From positions 248,001-312,000 of the forward strand of contig NZ_CP054150.1 in assembly GCF_021310995.1 (NCBI RefSeq): a stretch of DNA of 64,000 nt, in the 5' to 3' direction. This DNA comes from Agrobacterium vaccinii. Lineage in GTDB: Bacteria; Pseudomonadota; Alphaproteobacteria; Rhizobiales; Rhizobiaceae. The stretch's first letter is position 1. Each line of letters opens with the position of its first letter. Of the stretch, positions 25,990 to 35,636 are shown piece by piece. Below the pieces are notes generated by a model. The model did no database searches. It worked only from the letters and a program-made list of their open reading frames with translations, and was not told the origin of the DNA. Position numbers and translations under genes: made by a program.

Positions 25990-26907
25990 ATGGCATCAGC
26001 TAAGCATTTTCTAGACCTTTCGACCGTCGGCTCGGAAGACCTGCGGGTCATTATGGACGACGCCCGCGCCCGCAAGATCGCAACCAAGAACGGCACGGCG
26101 GAAAAGCCATTGGCTGGCAAGATGCTGGCGATGATCTTCGAAAAGCCCTCGACGCGCACCCGCGTTTCCTTCGATGTCGGCATGCGCCAGTTGGGCGGCG
26201 AAACGCTGTTTCTCTCCGGCACCGAAATGCAGCTCGGTCGCGCCGAAACCATTGGCGATACGGCCAAGGTGCTGTCGCGTTATGTGGATGCGATCATGAT
26301 CCGCACGACCGACCACAAGCGCCTGCTGGAGCTGGCCGAACACGCTACCGTGCCCGTCATCAATGGCCTGACGGACGATACGCATCCGTGCCAGATCATG
26401 GCCGATATCCTGACCTTCGAAGAGCACCGTGGCCCGGTCAAGGGCAAGACGATCGCCTGGACGGGTGATGGCAACAACGTGCTGCATTCGCTGGTCGAGG
26501 GTTCTGCCCGCTTCGGTTACAAGATGAACATGGCCGTGCCCATGGGTTCCGAACCGCATGACCGTTTCCTGAACTGGGCGCGCAACAATGGCGGCGACAT
26601 CATGCTGTGCCATGATGCGGAACGTGCCGTCGAAGGTGCGGACTGCGTTGTGACCGACACCTGGGTGTCCATGAACCAGGAACACAAGGCCCGTGGCCAC
26701 AACATCTTCCAGCCCTATCAGGTCAATGCCGGTTTGATGGGCAAGGCGAACAAGGACGCGCTGTTCATGCATTGCCTGCCCGCCCACCGTGGCGAGGAAG
26801 TGACCGACGAGGTCATCGATGGCCCGCAGTCTGTGGTGTTCGACGAGGCAGAAAACCGTTTGCACGCACAAAAGGCCATCATTGCCTGGTGCATGGGCGT
26901 CATCTGA
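25990..26907 (+). CDS. argF: Ornithine carbamoyltransferase ArgF
   Basis: A 305 residue transcarbamoylase. The carbamoyl phosphate loop is [11 protein letters not shown] near residue 50, HPCQIMAD near 133 is the second phosphate-binding block, and the ornithine-binding cysteine sits in [13 protein letters not shown] near 265. It forms citrulline from ornithine and carbamoyl phosphate. It follows argD and precedes hslO in the same direction, with 254 bases of non-coding sequence before hslO. Confidence 0.96.
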   Translation: MASAKHFLDLSTVGSEDLRVIMDDARARKIATKNGTAEKPLAGKMLAMIFEKPSTRTRVSFDVGMRQLGGETLFLSGTEMQLGRAETIGDTAKVLSRYVDAIMIRTTDHKRLLELAEHATVPVINGLTDDTHPCQIMADILTFEEHRGPVKGKTIAWTGDGNNVLHSLVEGSARFGYKMNMAVPMGSEPHDRFLNWARNNGGDIMLCHDAERAVEGADCVVTDTWVSMNQEHKARGHNIFQPYQVNAGLMGKANKDALFMHCLPAHRGEEVTDEVIDGPQSVVFDEAENRLHAQKAIIAWCMGVI

Positions 26908-27161
26908 TTTCAACATCTCGTCGCGCGTGCCGGGCTGCTTGAAATCCCGATCTGGCTTCCCATTTGTAGGCCAGGTCGATGCCGCCGGAGTGTTTGAAGG
27001 CGGCTTTTCATCAATTGTTCATCGCATACAGCCCCGGCAGCGGTTTCGCTTTCCGGGCGTCTGTGCAAGAACGAATATCATGTCCGTCGCGACGCCGGTT
27101 ACGGCATAGCTGTGTCCCCATGCGGTTGCGCGCATGCAGACGGGCGTCAAGGAGTTGGAAT

Positions 27162-28154
27162 ATGGCAGACGTAACGGTAGAGCTGGACGAGCTTCAATTG
27201 GCTGGCGATGACAAGGTCGTTCCCTTTCAGGTCGAGGGGTTGGATGTGCGTGGCCGCGCCGTGCAGATCGGTCCTTTGTTGAACTCCATTCTGGAGCGGC
27301 ATGATTACCCGCCGGTCGTTGCCTGCCTTCTGGCGGAGGCCGTGGTGCTGACGGCGCTCATCGGTACATCGCTGAAATTTTCCGGCAAGCTGACGCTCCA
27401 GACCAAGGGTGATGGCCCGGTCGATCTGTTGGTCGCCGATTTCACAGCGCCCGAAAACATGCGCGCCTATGCCCGTTTCGATGAGGAGCGTTTGCAGCAG
27501 GCCATCGCGTCTGGTGAAACCTCGCCGGAAGAGCTGCTGGGCAACGGCATCCTCGCCTTCACCATCGATCAGGGCGTCGGCATGCAGCCTTATCAGGGCA
27601 TCGTGCCGCTGGATGGATCGTCGCTGGAAGACATTGCAGGCGTCTATTTCCGCCAGTCGGAACAGCTTCCGACCCGTGTGCGCCTGGGTGTTGCCGAACT
27701 CTTCGACCGTGACGAGGATGGCAAACCACGCCACGGCTGGCGCGCTGGCGGCATCATCGCCCAGTTCCTGCCGCAGGCCCCGGAGCGTCTGCGCCAGCAG
27801 GACCTTCACGGCGGTGATGGCGATGAGGGCGCAGTCGATTTGGCCTATGACGACGCCTGGAACGAGGCGGTGGCACTGATCGACACCGTGCATATGGACG
27901 AGTTGACGGACCCGCAGGTGCCTGCCGAAAAGCTGCTGTTCCGGCTGTTTCACGAGCAGGGCGTGCGCGTCTACGATCCGCAACTGATCGTGGACCGATG
28001 CAATTGCTCACGCGAAAAGATCAAGGGCGTCCTCACAGGCTTCACCGCCGAGGAAATCCGCGACAGCCAGGAAGACGGCGTCATCTCCGTCACTTGCGAG
28101 TTCTGCTCCACGACCTACCACTACCCGGTAGACGAAGTCGCGGCGATCAGTTGA
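27162..28154 (+). CDS. hslO: Redox-regulated chaperone Hsp33
   Basis: A 330 residue Hsp33. The C-terminal zinc switch is complete: the CNC of DRCNCSREKIKG near residue 283 and the CEFC of VTCEFCSTTYHYP near 315. Under oxidative unfolding stress the cysteines release zinc, form disulfides and activate the holdase. The frame is open for 61 codons upstream, but the ATG at 27162 follows AAGGAG and gives the family-like start, so the shorter form is chosen. It is convergent with the tannase gene across a hairpin. Confidence 0.95.
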   Translation: MADVTVELDELQLAGDDKVVPFQVEGLDVRGRAVQIGPLLNSILERHDYPPVVACLLAEAVVLTALIGTSLKFSGKLTLQTKGDGPVDLLVADFTAPENMRAYARFDEERLQQAIASGETSPEELLGNGILAFTIDQGVGMQPYQGIVPLDGSSLEDIAGVYFRQSEQLPTRVRLGVAELFDRDEDGKPRHGWRAGGIIAQFLPQAPERLRQQDLHGGDGDEGAVDLAYDDAWNEAVALIDTVHMDELTDPQVPAEKLLFRLFHEQGVRVYDPQLIVDRCNCSREKIKGVLTGFTAEEIRDSQEDGVISVTCEFCSTTYHYPVDEVAAIS

Positions 28155-28162
28155 GAAGAGAA

Positions 28163-28184
28163 GGGCGGGACCATGATCCCGCCC
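28163..28184. terminator. Hairpin between convergent hslO and tannase genes
   Basis: A perfect 8 bp stem GGGCGGGA / TCCCGCCC around a six base loop lies 9 bases after hslO and 8 bases from the end of the tannase gene. It could serve both strands, although neither side has a T run. Confidence 0.55.
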
Positions 28185-28191
28185 GTTATCG

Positions 28192-29766
28192 TCAGGGGGC
28201 CTGACACGCAAAGTTTGCACCGTCATTGATATTGCCGCTACCGGAGTACTTTGCAGATTCCGGGTATGGGCAAAGCGGACGCGTCATCGTGGTTTTGTCG
28301 GCAACGATCTTTTTGGCCTCGATGACATCAGGTGCCTTGCCGTTTTCTACCCAATCCATCAGCGGCGTGAAGGCATCGAACGTATCCGTGCCGTAGCCCA
28401 TGCGGCAATGGAACATGCCGGGCACCATGAACATCCGATAGAAATCGGCAACCTTCTCTGCCCCCATCGTCTTGCGCACGGATTCGTAATAATCGACGCC
28501 CATCAGTGGGTTCAACGCCGGGTCCGACCATCCGAAATAGGTGATCATCCGTCCGCCGCGTTTGTGAAACGCACTGAGGTCGGGATCGTCAGCATCAACA
28601 AGCCCACGCACCATCACCGTCTTTTCATACTGCGTGTCGAAGTCGTAGCGTTTCCAGTCTATGTCCTTGCCGGATGCAGGCAGCATGGCCATGTTCTTGA
28701 CGAAGGTATCGCCATAGGCCAGTTGTCGGCTTGGTCCCTTTTCCGAAATCACCCATTCTTCCCAGCCGCTCACGCCAGCGGCGTCGATCCCCTCCGTGCC
28801 GGGCAGCACACCGGGAAACACGGTTTGACCCTTGACCTTCACGCCGTCAGCGAGTGTTTTCAGCGTATCGACCTGCGCTGTCGTAAAGCAATCATCGCCG
28901 CCATTTTCGCACATCTTCAAATCCTTGGCAGGATCGAAATTGCATTGGCGCGGATCCGCAATCAGCCCATCCTTGGCGCCATCGATCGCGTCACATTTGT
29001 CCATGACGGCTTTGGCCAAGGCAGGCAGTTGCGCCTTGCTGATGGGCGCCTTGGCCAGCGCCTGCGCGTTCCAGATGTTCCACAGGCCCGTATCGCTGAA
29101 ACGCAGAACCGGGGCACCCGCCAGAATGCCATCGAAATCGCCGGGATAGCGCTGCGCCGCCATCAGTCCCTGACGACCGCCGGTCGAGCATCCATCCCAA
29201 TAGGAGAACGAGGGGTCTCGGTCATAATACTGTGCCGCGACGGCCTTCGCCGTTTGCAATGTCACGTGGACCGCCCGCGAACCGTAATCCACCAGGAGCG
29301 CCATATCCGACGCAAAGTCTCCCAGATCATAGGTTTTCGCGTCATGACCGGTGTTTTGCTGGACGCTGATGAATCCCCTTTGCAAGGCAGCGTTACGCGT
29401 CTCGAGGCGGGACGGGGCGGCCAGATCCTCTCCGGCATAACCGCCATTTCCGAACATGTAGACGCGCCGATTCCAGCTGTCCGGCAGTGCAATTTCAAAC
29501 CGAATCTGGGGTTGGATATATCCGGTGACATGGCAAAAGCCCGGCACCTTGCCCTGCGCTTCCACATGCCGGACGCTCAGCATCGTCACCTCATCAAATG
29601 TCTGCGCCGCAAGCACGCTGCATTGCATATTGGCCGAGACGGTGGCGGAAGACAGGTCCGTCCGGTCATCCTGAACGAGAAAGCTGCTTCGATTTTGCGC
29701 GAGTTCCGAGGTGGAAACGAGCAGACCGAGAAACACCGGGCCTGCCAGCAGGATAGATCGCGTCAT
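28192..29766 (-). CDS. Secreted tannase / feruloyl esterase family hydrolase
   Basis: A 524 residue secreted alpha/beta hydrolase. A signal peptide (MTRSILLAGPVFLGLLVSTS) is visible. The nucleophile is the serine of DGCSTGGRQGL near residue 180; the later aspartate and histidine regions are SDPALNPL and PGMFHCRMG near 430 and 465, the latter beside a cysteine as in the family, where a disulfide joins neighbours of the catalytic residues. It should cleave ester bonds of plant phenolics such as gallates or ferulates outside the cytoplasm, fitting a plant-associated life. The ATG at 29766 has TGGGAGGA upstream; an earlier start would spoil the signal peptide. Confidence 0.88.
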   Translation of the reverse strand: MTRSILLAGPVFLGLLVSTSELAQNRSSFLVQDDRTDLSSATVSANMQCSVLAAQTFDEVTMLSVRHVEAQGKVPGFCHVTGYIQPQIRFEIALPDSWNRRVYMFGNGGYAGEDLAAPSRLETRNAALQRGFISVQQNTGHDAKTYDLGDFASDMALLVDYGSRAVHVTLQTAKAVAAQYYDRDPSFSYWDGCSTGGRQGLMAAQRYPGDFDGILAGAPVLRFSDTGLWNIWNAQALAKAPISKAQLPALAKAVMDKCDAIDGAKDGLIADPRQCNFDPAKDLKMCENGGDDCFTTAQVDTLKTLADGVKVKGQTVFPGVLPGTEGIDAAGVSGWEEWVISEKGPSRQLAYGDTFVKNMAMLPASGKDIDWKRYDFDTQYEKTVMVRGLVDADDPDLSAFHKRGGRMITYFGWSDPALNPLMGVDYYESVRKTMGAEKVADFYRMFMVPGMFHCRMGYGTDTFDAFTPLMDWVENGKAPDVIEAKKIVADKTTMTRPLCPYPESAKYSGSGNINDGANFACQAP

Positions 29767-29868
29767 GTGTTTTCCTCCCAGAAACGGTGACGCGACAAGT
29801 TTTAAGGATTGCAACCGGAAGAACAAATAACAAAAACGGCCCGATTCATAACCGTAAGCTGTATTCGT

Positions 29869-30261
29869 TCAATTCAGCACGCGCGACAATCCGGGGCTGT
29901 CGAGGGAAAAGGCGGGAATGGCGACGGTGAAGACCTCGCCCGTCTCGGCCTGCATTTCGTAATGGCCGAACATCAGCCCGGACGGCGTATCCAGCGGGCA
30001 GCCAGATGAATATTCGTAGGTATCGCCGGGCTTCAGATGCGGCTGTTCGCCGATCACGCCGGGGCCGGAGACCTCGTCCACTTGGCCATTTTCATCGGTA
30101 ATGTGCCAGTAGCGACTGACCAGCGTCACCGATATATCCGAGTTGTTGGAAATCACGACCGTGTAGCCCCAGACGTAGCGGTTGTCATCCGGGTCGGACT
30201 GCTCCTCAAGATAATACGGGTCTACGGTGACCTCGATCTCTCTTGTCAGTGCACGGTACAT
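29869..30261 (-). CDS. apaG: ApaG (Co2+/Mg2+ efflux-associated protein)
   Basis: A 130 residue ApaG domain protein of normal length, an immunoglobulin-like beta sandwich. Typical blocks are [39 protein letters not shown] and VVGEQP-like [19 protein letters not shown]. Its biochemical role is poorly defined; mutants in other bacteria are affected in cobalt resistance and magnesium efflux. It lies downstream of metZ in the same direction, behind a terminator-like hairpin, so it probably has its own promoter. Confidence 0.93.
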   Translation of the reverse strand: MYRALTREIEVTVDPYYLEEQSDPDDNRYVWGYTVVISNNSDISVTLVSRYWHITDENGQVDEVSGPGVIGEQPHLKPGDTYEYSSGCPLDTPSGLMFGHYEMQAETGEVFTVAIPAFSLDSPGLSRVLN

Positions 30262-30408
30262 TCACAGGGCCCTAAGTCATTGTTGTCAAGACATTCTACA
30301 CTACAGGCGCGGGCCGTGGTCAAGAAAGGTAAGACCCATATTAGCTTTGCTTTACAAAACAGCCGTGCATTTCGTCTGTCAGGGATAAGTTTATTGGTAA
30401 ACAGAAGC

Positions 30409-30431
30409 GGCCCGGCTGATAATGCCGGGCC
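30409..30431 (-). terminator. Terminator-like hairpin after metZ
   Basis: An 8 bp stem GGCCCGGC / GCCGGGCC with a seven base loop lies 12 bases beyond the metZ stop. The following minus-strand bases (GCTTCTGTTT) are moderately T-rich. Confidence 0.6.
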
Positions 30432-30442
30432 TTAAGGGTCTC

Positions 30443-31627
30443 TTAGGCCGAGACCTGTGCCAGCGCTGCTGCGAAATCTTCCAACAGGTCGTCGGTGTCC
30501 TCGATGCCGCAGGACAGGCGCAACGTGCCGCCGGAAATACCGAGCTCAGCACGCGCCTCGTCCGTCAGGTTCTTGTGCGTTGTCGTGCCGGGATGTGTAA
30601 TCAGGCTCTTGGCATCGCCCAGATTGTTGGAAATCTTGACGACTTCAAGCGCGTTCTGCAGCTTGAACGCCGCCTCCTTGCCGCCCTTCAATTCGAAGCA
30701 GACCAGCGTCGAGCCGCCCGTCATCTGCTTGGCAATGATATCGGCCTGCGGATGGTCGGCACGGCCCGGGTAGATGACCTTGGCGACCTTGTTCTGCTCG
30801 GCGAGAAAATCTGCAATCTTGCCTGCATTCGCCGTCTGCTGGCGCACGCGCAGCGGCAGCGTCTCGATACCCTTCAACAGCGTCCATGCGTTGAAAGGCG
30901 AAAGGGCAGGGCCGGTGTGGCGGAAATAATCCTGAAGCTCTTCCTCGATCCATTTCTTGTCCGAGAGAACGACGCCACCCAGGCAACGGCCCTGGCCATC
31001 GATATGCTTGGTTGCGGAGTAGACGACGATATGCGCCCCCAACTCCAATGGCTTCTGGAAAAGCGGCGTGGCAAACACGTTGTCGACCACCACTTTCGCG
31101 TCGATCTGGTTGGCGAGCTTGGCCACGCCAGCAATATCGACCACTTCCAGCGTCGGGTTCGTCGGGCTTTCAAGGAAGAACAGCTGGGTGTTCGGCTGGA
31201 TCGCCTTTTCCCAATTGGCCAGATCACGACCATCGACCAGCGTGCACTCGATGCCGTATTTCGGCGCCAGCGTTTCAACAACCCAGCGGCAGGAGCCGAA
31301 CAGGGCGCGGGCAGCCACGATGTGATCGCCTGCCTTCAACTGGCACAAAATGGCGGCGCTGACGGCAGCCATGCCGGATGCCGTGGCGCGGGCATCTTCG
31401 GCACCCTCCAGCAGGCACATGCGCTTTTCAAACATGTCATTGGTGGGGCTGGCGTAGCGGGCGTAGATGAAGCCCTCGGTTTCGCCCTTGAAACGGGCTT
31501 CCGCCGCTTCCGAGCTGTCATAGACGAAGCCTTGGGTCAGATAGATTGCCTCAGAGGTCTCGCCATATTCGGACCGCAGCGTACCGCCGTGAACCAGTTG
31601 CGTTGCCGGGCGCCATTTCTTGCTCAT
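30443..31627 (-). CDS. metZ: O-succinylhomoserine sulfhydrylase MetZ
   Basis: A 394 residue Cys/Met metabolism PLP enzyme. The PLP lysine is in YSATKHIDGQGR near residue 207; family blocks YARYASPTNDMFE and LESPTNPTLEVVDI are clear. It makes homocysteine from activated homoserine and sulfide in methionine synthesis. Choice of MetZ over cystathionine gamma-synthase rests on sequence style and the riboswitch. AAGGTGA precedes the ATG. A SAM-II riboswitch with an intrinsic terminator lies immediately upstream, so expression should fall when S-adenosylmethionine is plentiful. Confidence 0.92.
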   Translation of the reverse strand: MSKKWRPATQLVHGGTLRSEYGETSEAIYLTQGFVYDSSEAAEARFKGETEGFIYARYASPTNDMFEKRMCLLEGAEDARATASGMAAVSAAILCQLKAGDHIVAARALFGSCRWVVETLAPKYGIECTLVDGRDLANWEKAIQPNTQLFFLESPTNPTLEVVDIAGVAKLANQIDAKVVVDNVFATPLFQKPLELGAHIVVYSATKHIDGQGRCLGGVVLSDKKWIEEELQDYFRHTGPALSPFNAWTLLKGIETLPLRVRQQTANAGKIADFLAEQNKVAKVIYPGRADHPQADIIAKQMTGGSTLVCFELKGGKEAAFKLQNALEVVKISNNLGDAKSLITHPGTTTHKNLTDEARAELGISGGTLRLSCGIEDTDDLLEDFAAALAQVSA

Positions 31628-31643
31628 GTCATCACCTTACAAA

Positions 31644-31674
31644 CAAAAAAACCGGTCGCAAAAGCAGACCGGTT
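31644..31674 (-). terminator. Riboswitch-controlled terminator ahead of metZ
   Basis: On the minus strand AACCGGTC (31674-31667) pairs with GACCGGTT (31657-31650) around nine bases and is followed by a run of T. It sits between the SAM-II aptamer and the metZ ribosome binding site and is the expected expression platform. Confidence 0.85.
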
Positions 31675-31683
31675 ACAAGCGCA

Positions 31684-31742
31684 CCCGGTCTTTTTAGCCA
31701 CTTATTTAACGTGGCTGCAAGCCGACCGGCCAAATCACCACG
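31684..31742 (-). ncRNA. SAM-II riboswitch aptamer of metZ
   Basis: Read on the minus strand, CGTGG (31742-31738) pairs with CCACG (31714-31710) as stem P1; after P1 5' come TGATTT and GGCTTGCAG, and after P1 3' come TTAAATAA and GTGGCTAAAAAG, the conserved parts of the SAM-II pseudoknot. An added pairing, GGCCGGTC (31731-31724) with GACCGGG (31690-31684), extends the pseudoknot. Binding of S-adenosylmethionine should favour the terminator that follows. SAM-II was first described ahead of methionine genes in alphaproteobacteria. Confidence 0.9.
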
Positions 31743-31826
31743 GGATAAGATTGCCATAACTCCGTTAACGACTTGCGTCAATGCCTGGCTTTTGGTTTTG
31801 TCGCCGTGAAAAGGGATGATCAAAAG

Positions 31827-32924
31827 ATGACGAGAACGACGGGCATACTGGCGGATGGCGCGATCCGGGAACTGTTCGCTTCAGGCCAATTGACGAGCGA
31901 ACGGTCGCTGGATGCCGACCAGATTCAGCCTGCCAGCCTCGATCTGCGTCTGGGCGCGAAAGCCTATCGCGTGCGCGCCAGCTTCATGCCCGGCCCCACG
32001 ACAAAGGTCATCGAAAAGCTCACACGTCTCAGCCTGCACGAGATCGATCTCAGCGACGGCGCGGTTCTGGAAACCGGCTGCGTCTACATCGTGCCACTGA
32101 TGGAAGCTCTCGCACTTCCGCAGGGCATGTCGGCCTCGGCAAACCCGAAAAGCTCCACGGGCCGTCTCGATATTTTCACCCGCGTCATCACCGACCACGC
32201 GCAGGAATTTGACAAGATCCCAGCAGGCTATAACGGCCCACTTTATCTGGAAATCAGCCCGCGCACCTTCCCCATCGTCGTGCGCCAGGGCTCGCGCCTC
32301 TCGCAAATCCGCTTCCGCATCGGCCATTCCGTGCTGGCCGATACCGAGCTGCTGGCCCTGCATGAAAGTGAAATACTGGTTGCCAGCGAGACGCCCAACG
32401 TCTCCGGCGGAGGCATTGCCCTGTCCATCGATCTCCAGGGGTTCGGTGAGCTCGGGCTGATCGGCTACCGTGGCAAGCATCACACGGCGGTTGTCGATGT
32501 CGACCAGAAGGCGGCCCATGACGTGCTGGATTTCTGGGACCCGATCTATTCGCGGGGTCGAGCCGAACTCATTCTCGATCCGGATGAATTCTACATCCTC
32601 GTCTCGCAGGAAGCCGTCCACGTTCCACCGCTCTACGCTGCCGAAATGACGCCCTTCGATCCGCTGGTCGGCGAATTCCGCGTCCACTACGCCGGCTTCT
32701 TCGACCCCGGCTTCGGCCACGCCAGCGCCGGCGGCACCGGCAGCCGCGCCGTCCTCGAAGTCCGCAGCCACGAAGTCCCCTTCATCTTGGAACACGGCCA
32801 GATCGTCGGCCGCCTCGTCTATGAACACATGCTCACCAAACCCGAAGGCCTCTACGGCTCGGGCCTGGGCTCCAACTATCAAGCGCAGGGCCTGAAACTG
32901 TCCAAACACTTCCGCGCCGAATAA
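31827..32924 (+). CDS. dcd: 2'-deoxycytidine 5'-triphosphate deaminase
   Basis: A 365 residue protein of the long alphaproteobacterial Dcd form (PF06559), about twice the size of E. coli Dcd and apparently a tandem of two dUTPase-like folds. Conserved blocks are QIQPASLDLRLG at the start, SASANPKSSTGRLDIFTRV near 107, and the second-half NH2-type stretch YIHVSQE-like YILVSQEAVHVPP near 255. It converts dCTP to dUTP for thymidylate synthesis. The ATG at 31827 follows AAAGGGATGATC. It is divergent from metZ and followed by tRNA-Gly. Confidence 0.9.
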   Translation: MTRTTGILADGAIRELFASGQLTSERSLDADQIQPASLDLRLGAKAYRVRASFMPGPTTKVIEKLTRLSLHEIDLSDGAVLETGCVYIVPLMEALALPQGMSASANPKSSTGRLDIFTRVITDHAQEFDKIPAGYNGPLYLEISPRTFPIVVRQGSRLSQIRFRIGHSVLADTELLALHESEILVASETPNVSGGGIALSIDLQGFGELGLIGYRGKHHTAVVDVDQKAAHDVLDFWDPIYSRGRAELILDPDEFYILVSQEAVHVPPLYAAEMTPFDPLVGEFRVHYAGFFDPGFGHASAGGTGSRAVLEVRSHEVPFILEHGQIVGRLVYEHMLTKPEGLYGSGLGSNYQAQGLKLSKHFRAE

Positions 32925-32971
32925 CCACAAAGCTTGACAGCCTCCAGGAACTATCAGACCCTCAGGTCTGC

Positions 32972-33045
32972 GCGGGTGTAGCTCAATGGTAGAGCAGCAG
33001 CTTCCCAAGCTGAATACGAGGGTTCGATTCCCTTCACCCGCTCCA
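32972..33045 (+). tRNA. tRNA-Gly (anticodon CCC)
   Basis: A complete 74 base tRNA with encoded CCA. Acceptor stem GCGGGTG pairs with CACCCGC, the D arm is GCTCAATGGTAGAGC, the anticodon loop TTCCCAA gives CCC (reads GGG, glycine), and the T loop is TTCGATTC. An integrase remnant begins 32 bases after its end, so the 3' part of this gene was probably an attachment site. Confidence 0.95.
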
Positions 33046-33076
33046 GTAACTTTAATGAAATTTCGCGCCACTTTTG

Positions 33077-33295
33077 TCAGGTGCGGTTTTTAGCCCGCGC
33101 TTCGGCAACTTTACGGCTCATATCTAGACCGTCACCACGGCTGTAGCGTTTGGTCATCTTTACGGTCGTATGCCTGGCCAACTCTCTGGCTGCTTCAATC
33201 GACTCTGTTGCCTCAATTGTTTTAGACACGGCGCCGGCGCGGGAATACTTACATTCGAGGAGACGCCAGCCGCATTTCTCACCTTTCTGAATTTT
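33077..33295 (-). pseudogene. Tyrosine recombinase (integrase) C-terminal remnant
   Basis: On the minus strand an open stretch of 72 codons ends at 33077. Its last 45 residues (EATESIEAARELARHTTVKM followed by TKRYSRGDGLDMSRK) have the pattern of the end of a phage-type integrase: a helix, the R/H-containing ARHTT box and the catalytic tyrosine of MTKRY. An in-frame TGA at 33296-33298 closes the upstream side and no larger integrase body is present. The position 32 bases from a tRNA 3' end, facing the tRNA, is typical of an element that integrated at tRNA-Gly and later decayed. Confidence 0.7.
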
Positions 33296-33511
33296 TCAGC
33301 GTAACGATTTCCGCGCTGATGCTAGAGCACATAGTTGTGGTCGGGCAAGTTCAGAGAGTCTTGGTCGATTTTGCGTAACGCACCAATTGATATGGGCGCG
33401 CGTTATGCCGAAGCCATCGTCAAGGGTGATTGCCTATTCCAAAGGGCTATATTCGGCCGAGGCAAAACTGAAAACTGTAAAAACTTCAGCCACGAAGCGT
33501 TTATCCCAAAT

Positions 33512-34596
33512 TCAAGTATATTTCCAGCTTCGAGGCGTCGCGAGTGGTTCTGGCATCTGAATGGAACCTTCCAGTGCGTATAGACTAAAATCATCAATTC
33601 GAACTGGTGAGCGAAAGAAATCGTTGCCAATCAATGGCATAAATTCCAAGAGGTATGGAAGAGAGAATTCGAAATCTGCATCTATGTTGTCGCGTATCTC
33701 CAAAACTCTATCGACGTATTGCGAATGTTTACACAAATACAGGGCGGATTGAGGAACTAAGTCTTTATTATTTTTATAATAATCAGAAGATGAAAGAAAG
33801 ACATTGCGTGATATTTCATCCAATCCCTTGATGTGGTTGCTTGGCTTCAGAAATGTGTTGCGTCCTTCCGATGCGAATAAGATGGAAGGATTTGCCGCTG
33901 CGAGCTCGACAAGGTCTGCTAGTGGTGTTCTCCCCAGAAATGCTTCGGGCACGCGGTCGCATTGCTCGTCCTCCCAAAACGCTGACATCCCGTGCTGGTC
34001 GAGCGACATTTGCACAAAGTATGCGAGTGACGCTTTAGACGGTGGATTATCGGTCGATATCAGGGTGGAAAATGCAAAGTTTTCTTCGCTAGTACTTGGA
34101 CCGGTCCATGCTTCAGCAGTGATGAAAACTTCGCCCCAAGGATACTCAAGTGTCAACGACCTTAAACGTTCAGTGAATTTTTCACTGTAGCTTTCTATCA
34201 TGGACTTTTGGAAAAACGGTTTACTAAACAGGTCACAGTCGATGAATTCGCAAAAGCTTTTACCAATGAAGTAAAACCGAACTAATTGATCTGACGTATC
34301 GGGATATATTTCTGCTTTGAGGTCATCTGACTGAACATGTTGACAAGCATCAAAAATAGCTTTCTTGGCAAGAGGAAAAATACCTACATGTCCCTTATCT
34401 ATGTCCAGCCTCCTCAAAATTGCATCCTCTATAAACGTGATTGCCGGTGCCAGAACGGTGGTTGGCCCGTTCTTCGGTCTACCAGTATAAATTGTTTCAA
34501 ATCTCTTACCCAAGCTCTATCGGAGCGATTTGGATTAAGTCTTTCAAGTTTGCGATAATAATCCCTGATGGACCCCATTTCCGGATTAGTATGCAT
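33512..34596 (-). pseudogene. Orphan gene of unknown function, apparently broken by a frameshift
   Basis: The main frame (33512-34513, 333 residues) opens right after a TAG and its only early start is a TTG without a good ribosome binding site. A second frame starting at ATG 34596 (MHTNPEMGSIRDYYRKLERL) runs 55 codons and overlaps it. Adding one base in the CCC run at 34466-34468 joins them into about 361 residues, reading through ILVDRRTG into PTTVLAPAITF. The protein is soluble-looking, acidic, with blocks such as FYFIGKSFCEFIDCDLF and SLPYLLEFMPLIGNDFF; I recognise no family. It is AT-richer than its neighbours and lies in the decayed island, so it was probably acquired. Confidence 0.6.
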
Positions 34597-34787
34597 TACG
34601 AAATTCTGAGTTTGACCTTTCTCAATCGCTGTTCATCTGGTTTACCATCGCCGTTTGATCAAAGGTCTGGTGTTTTCTGCGGCTGATTTCTAACGAAGGG
34701 AAAGTCGCTTTCTACAAGACGCTGGGTGCCCTCCCGCGAATGATTTTTCCGGCTTTTCCTTGAGGGGTCGTCGAGCATATCGATCTA

Positions 34788-35636
34788 GGTCCTGTTGACA
34801 AAGTGGATTCCCAAATCAGCGGAAGCATGATTCAAGATTGCCTTTTAGGAGGCAGTTTTGGCTCGCGGCGACCTGACGGATATAGAATGGCGGATCATTG
34901 AGGGGCTGTTGCCCACCGAACGCGGCAGGAAGTCTCGTCCCTCACACGATAATCGACGATACCTGAACGGCATGCTACATGTTCTTCGGGTCGGATGCCC
35001 ATGGCGCGACATGTATGACCGATACGGAAAGTGGAATTCCGTCTATGTGCGCTTTCGCCGTTGGGCCGAGCAAGGAGTTTGGGACGCTCTGCTTGAAACA
35101 CTCGTTGAACTGGGACTGACGGATGACTGGCAACACATGATCGACAGCACCACGGTTCGCGGCCATTCTCAGGCTGCGGGCGCTAAAGGGGGACTTATCA
35201 GGAGGCTTTTGGTCGATCACGCGGCGGCTTTACGACGAAAATCCACGCCCGAGCAGACGGTCAAGGACGCCCTCTTGGCTTCGTCCTGACGGGTGGTGAG
35301 GCTTCAGACTTCAACGCCGTTCCGGACCTGCTGGCAATACCGGTCGGCAAGCCGAGGCTGTTCCTTGCTGACAAGGGCTACGACGGCGATTTCCTGCGCG
35401 AGGAACTCCTGATCCACGGGATCAGGCCGGTCATTCCGCCGAAGGCCAACCGGAAGAACCCGCCTGCCTGCGACTTCCGGGCATACAAGGATCGAAACCG
35501 CATCGAGCGGATGTTCAACCGCCTCAAACAGTTCCGTCGCGTTGCGACCCGATACGACAAGACCCGAAAAGCCTTCTCAGCATTTCTCGCCCTGGCCGCC
35601 GTAAAGATATGGCTGCCATACTTTGTCAACAGGCCC
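34788..35636 (+). mobile_element. IS5 family (IS427-like group) insertion sequence, complete
   Basis: 849 bp bounded by 17 base inverted repeats: left 34788-34804 begins GGTCCTGTTGACAAAGT, right 35620-35636 is its complement with one mismatch. The dinucleotide TA flanks both ends (34786-34787 and 35637-35638) as the probable target duplication. One transposase is encoded in two overlapping frames. It lies within the island beside tRNA-Gly. Confidence 0.88.
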
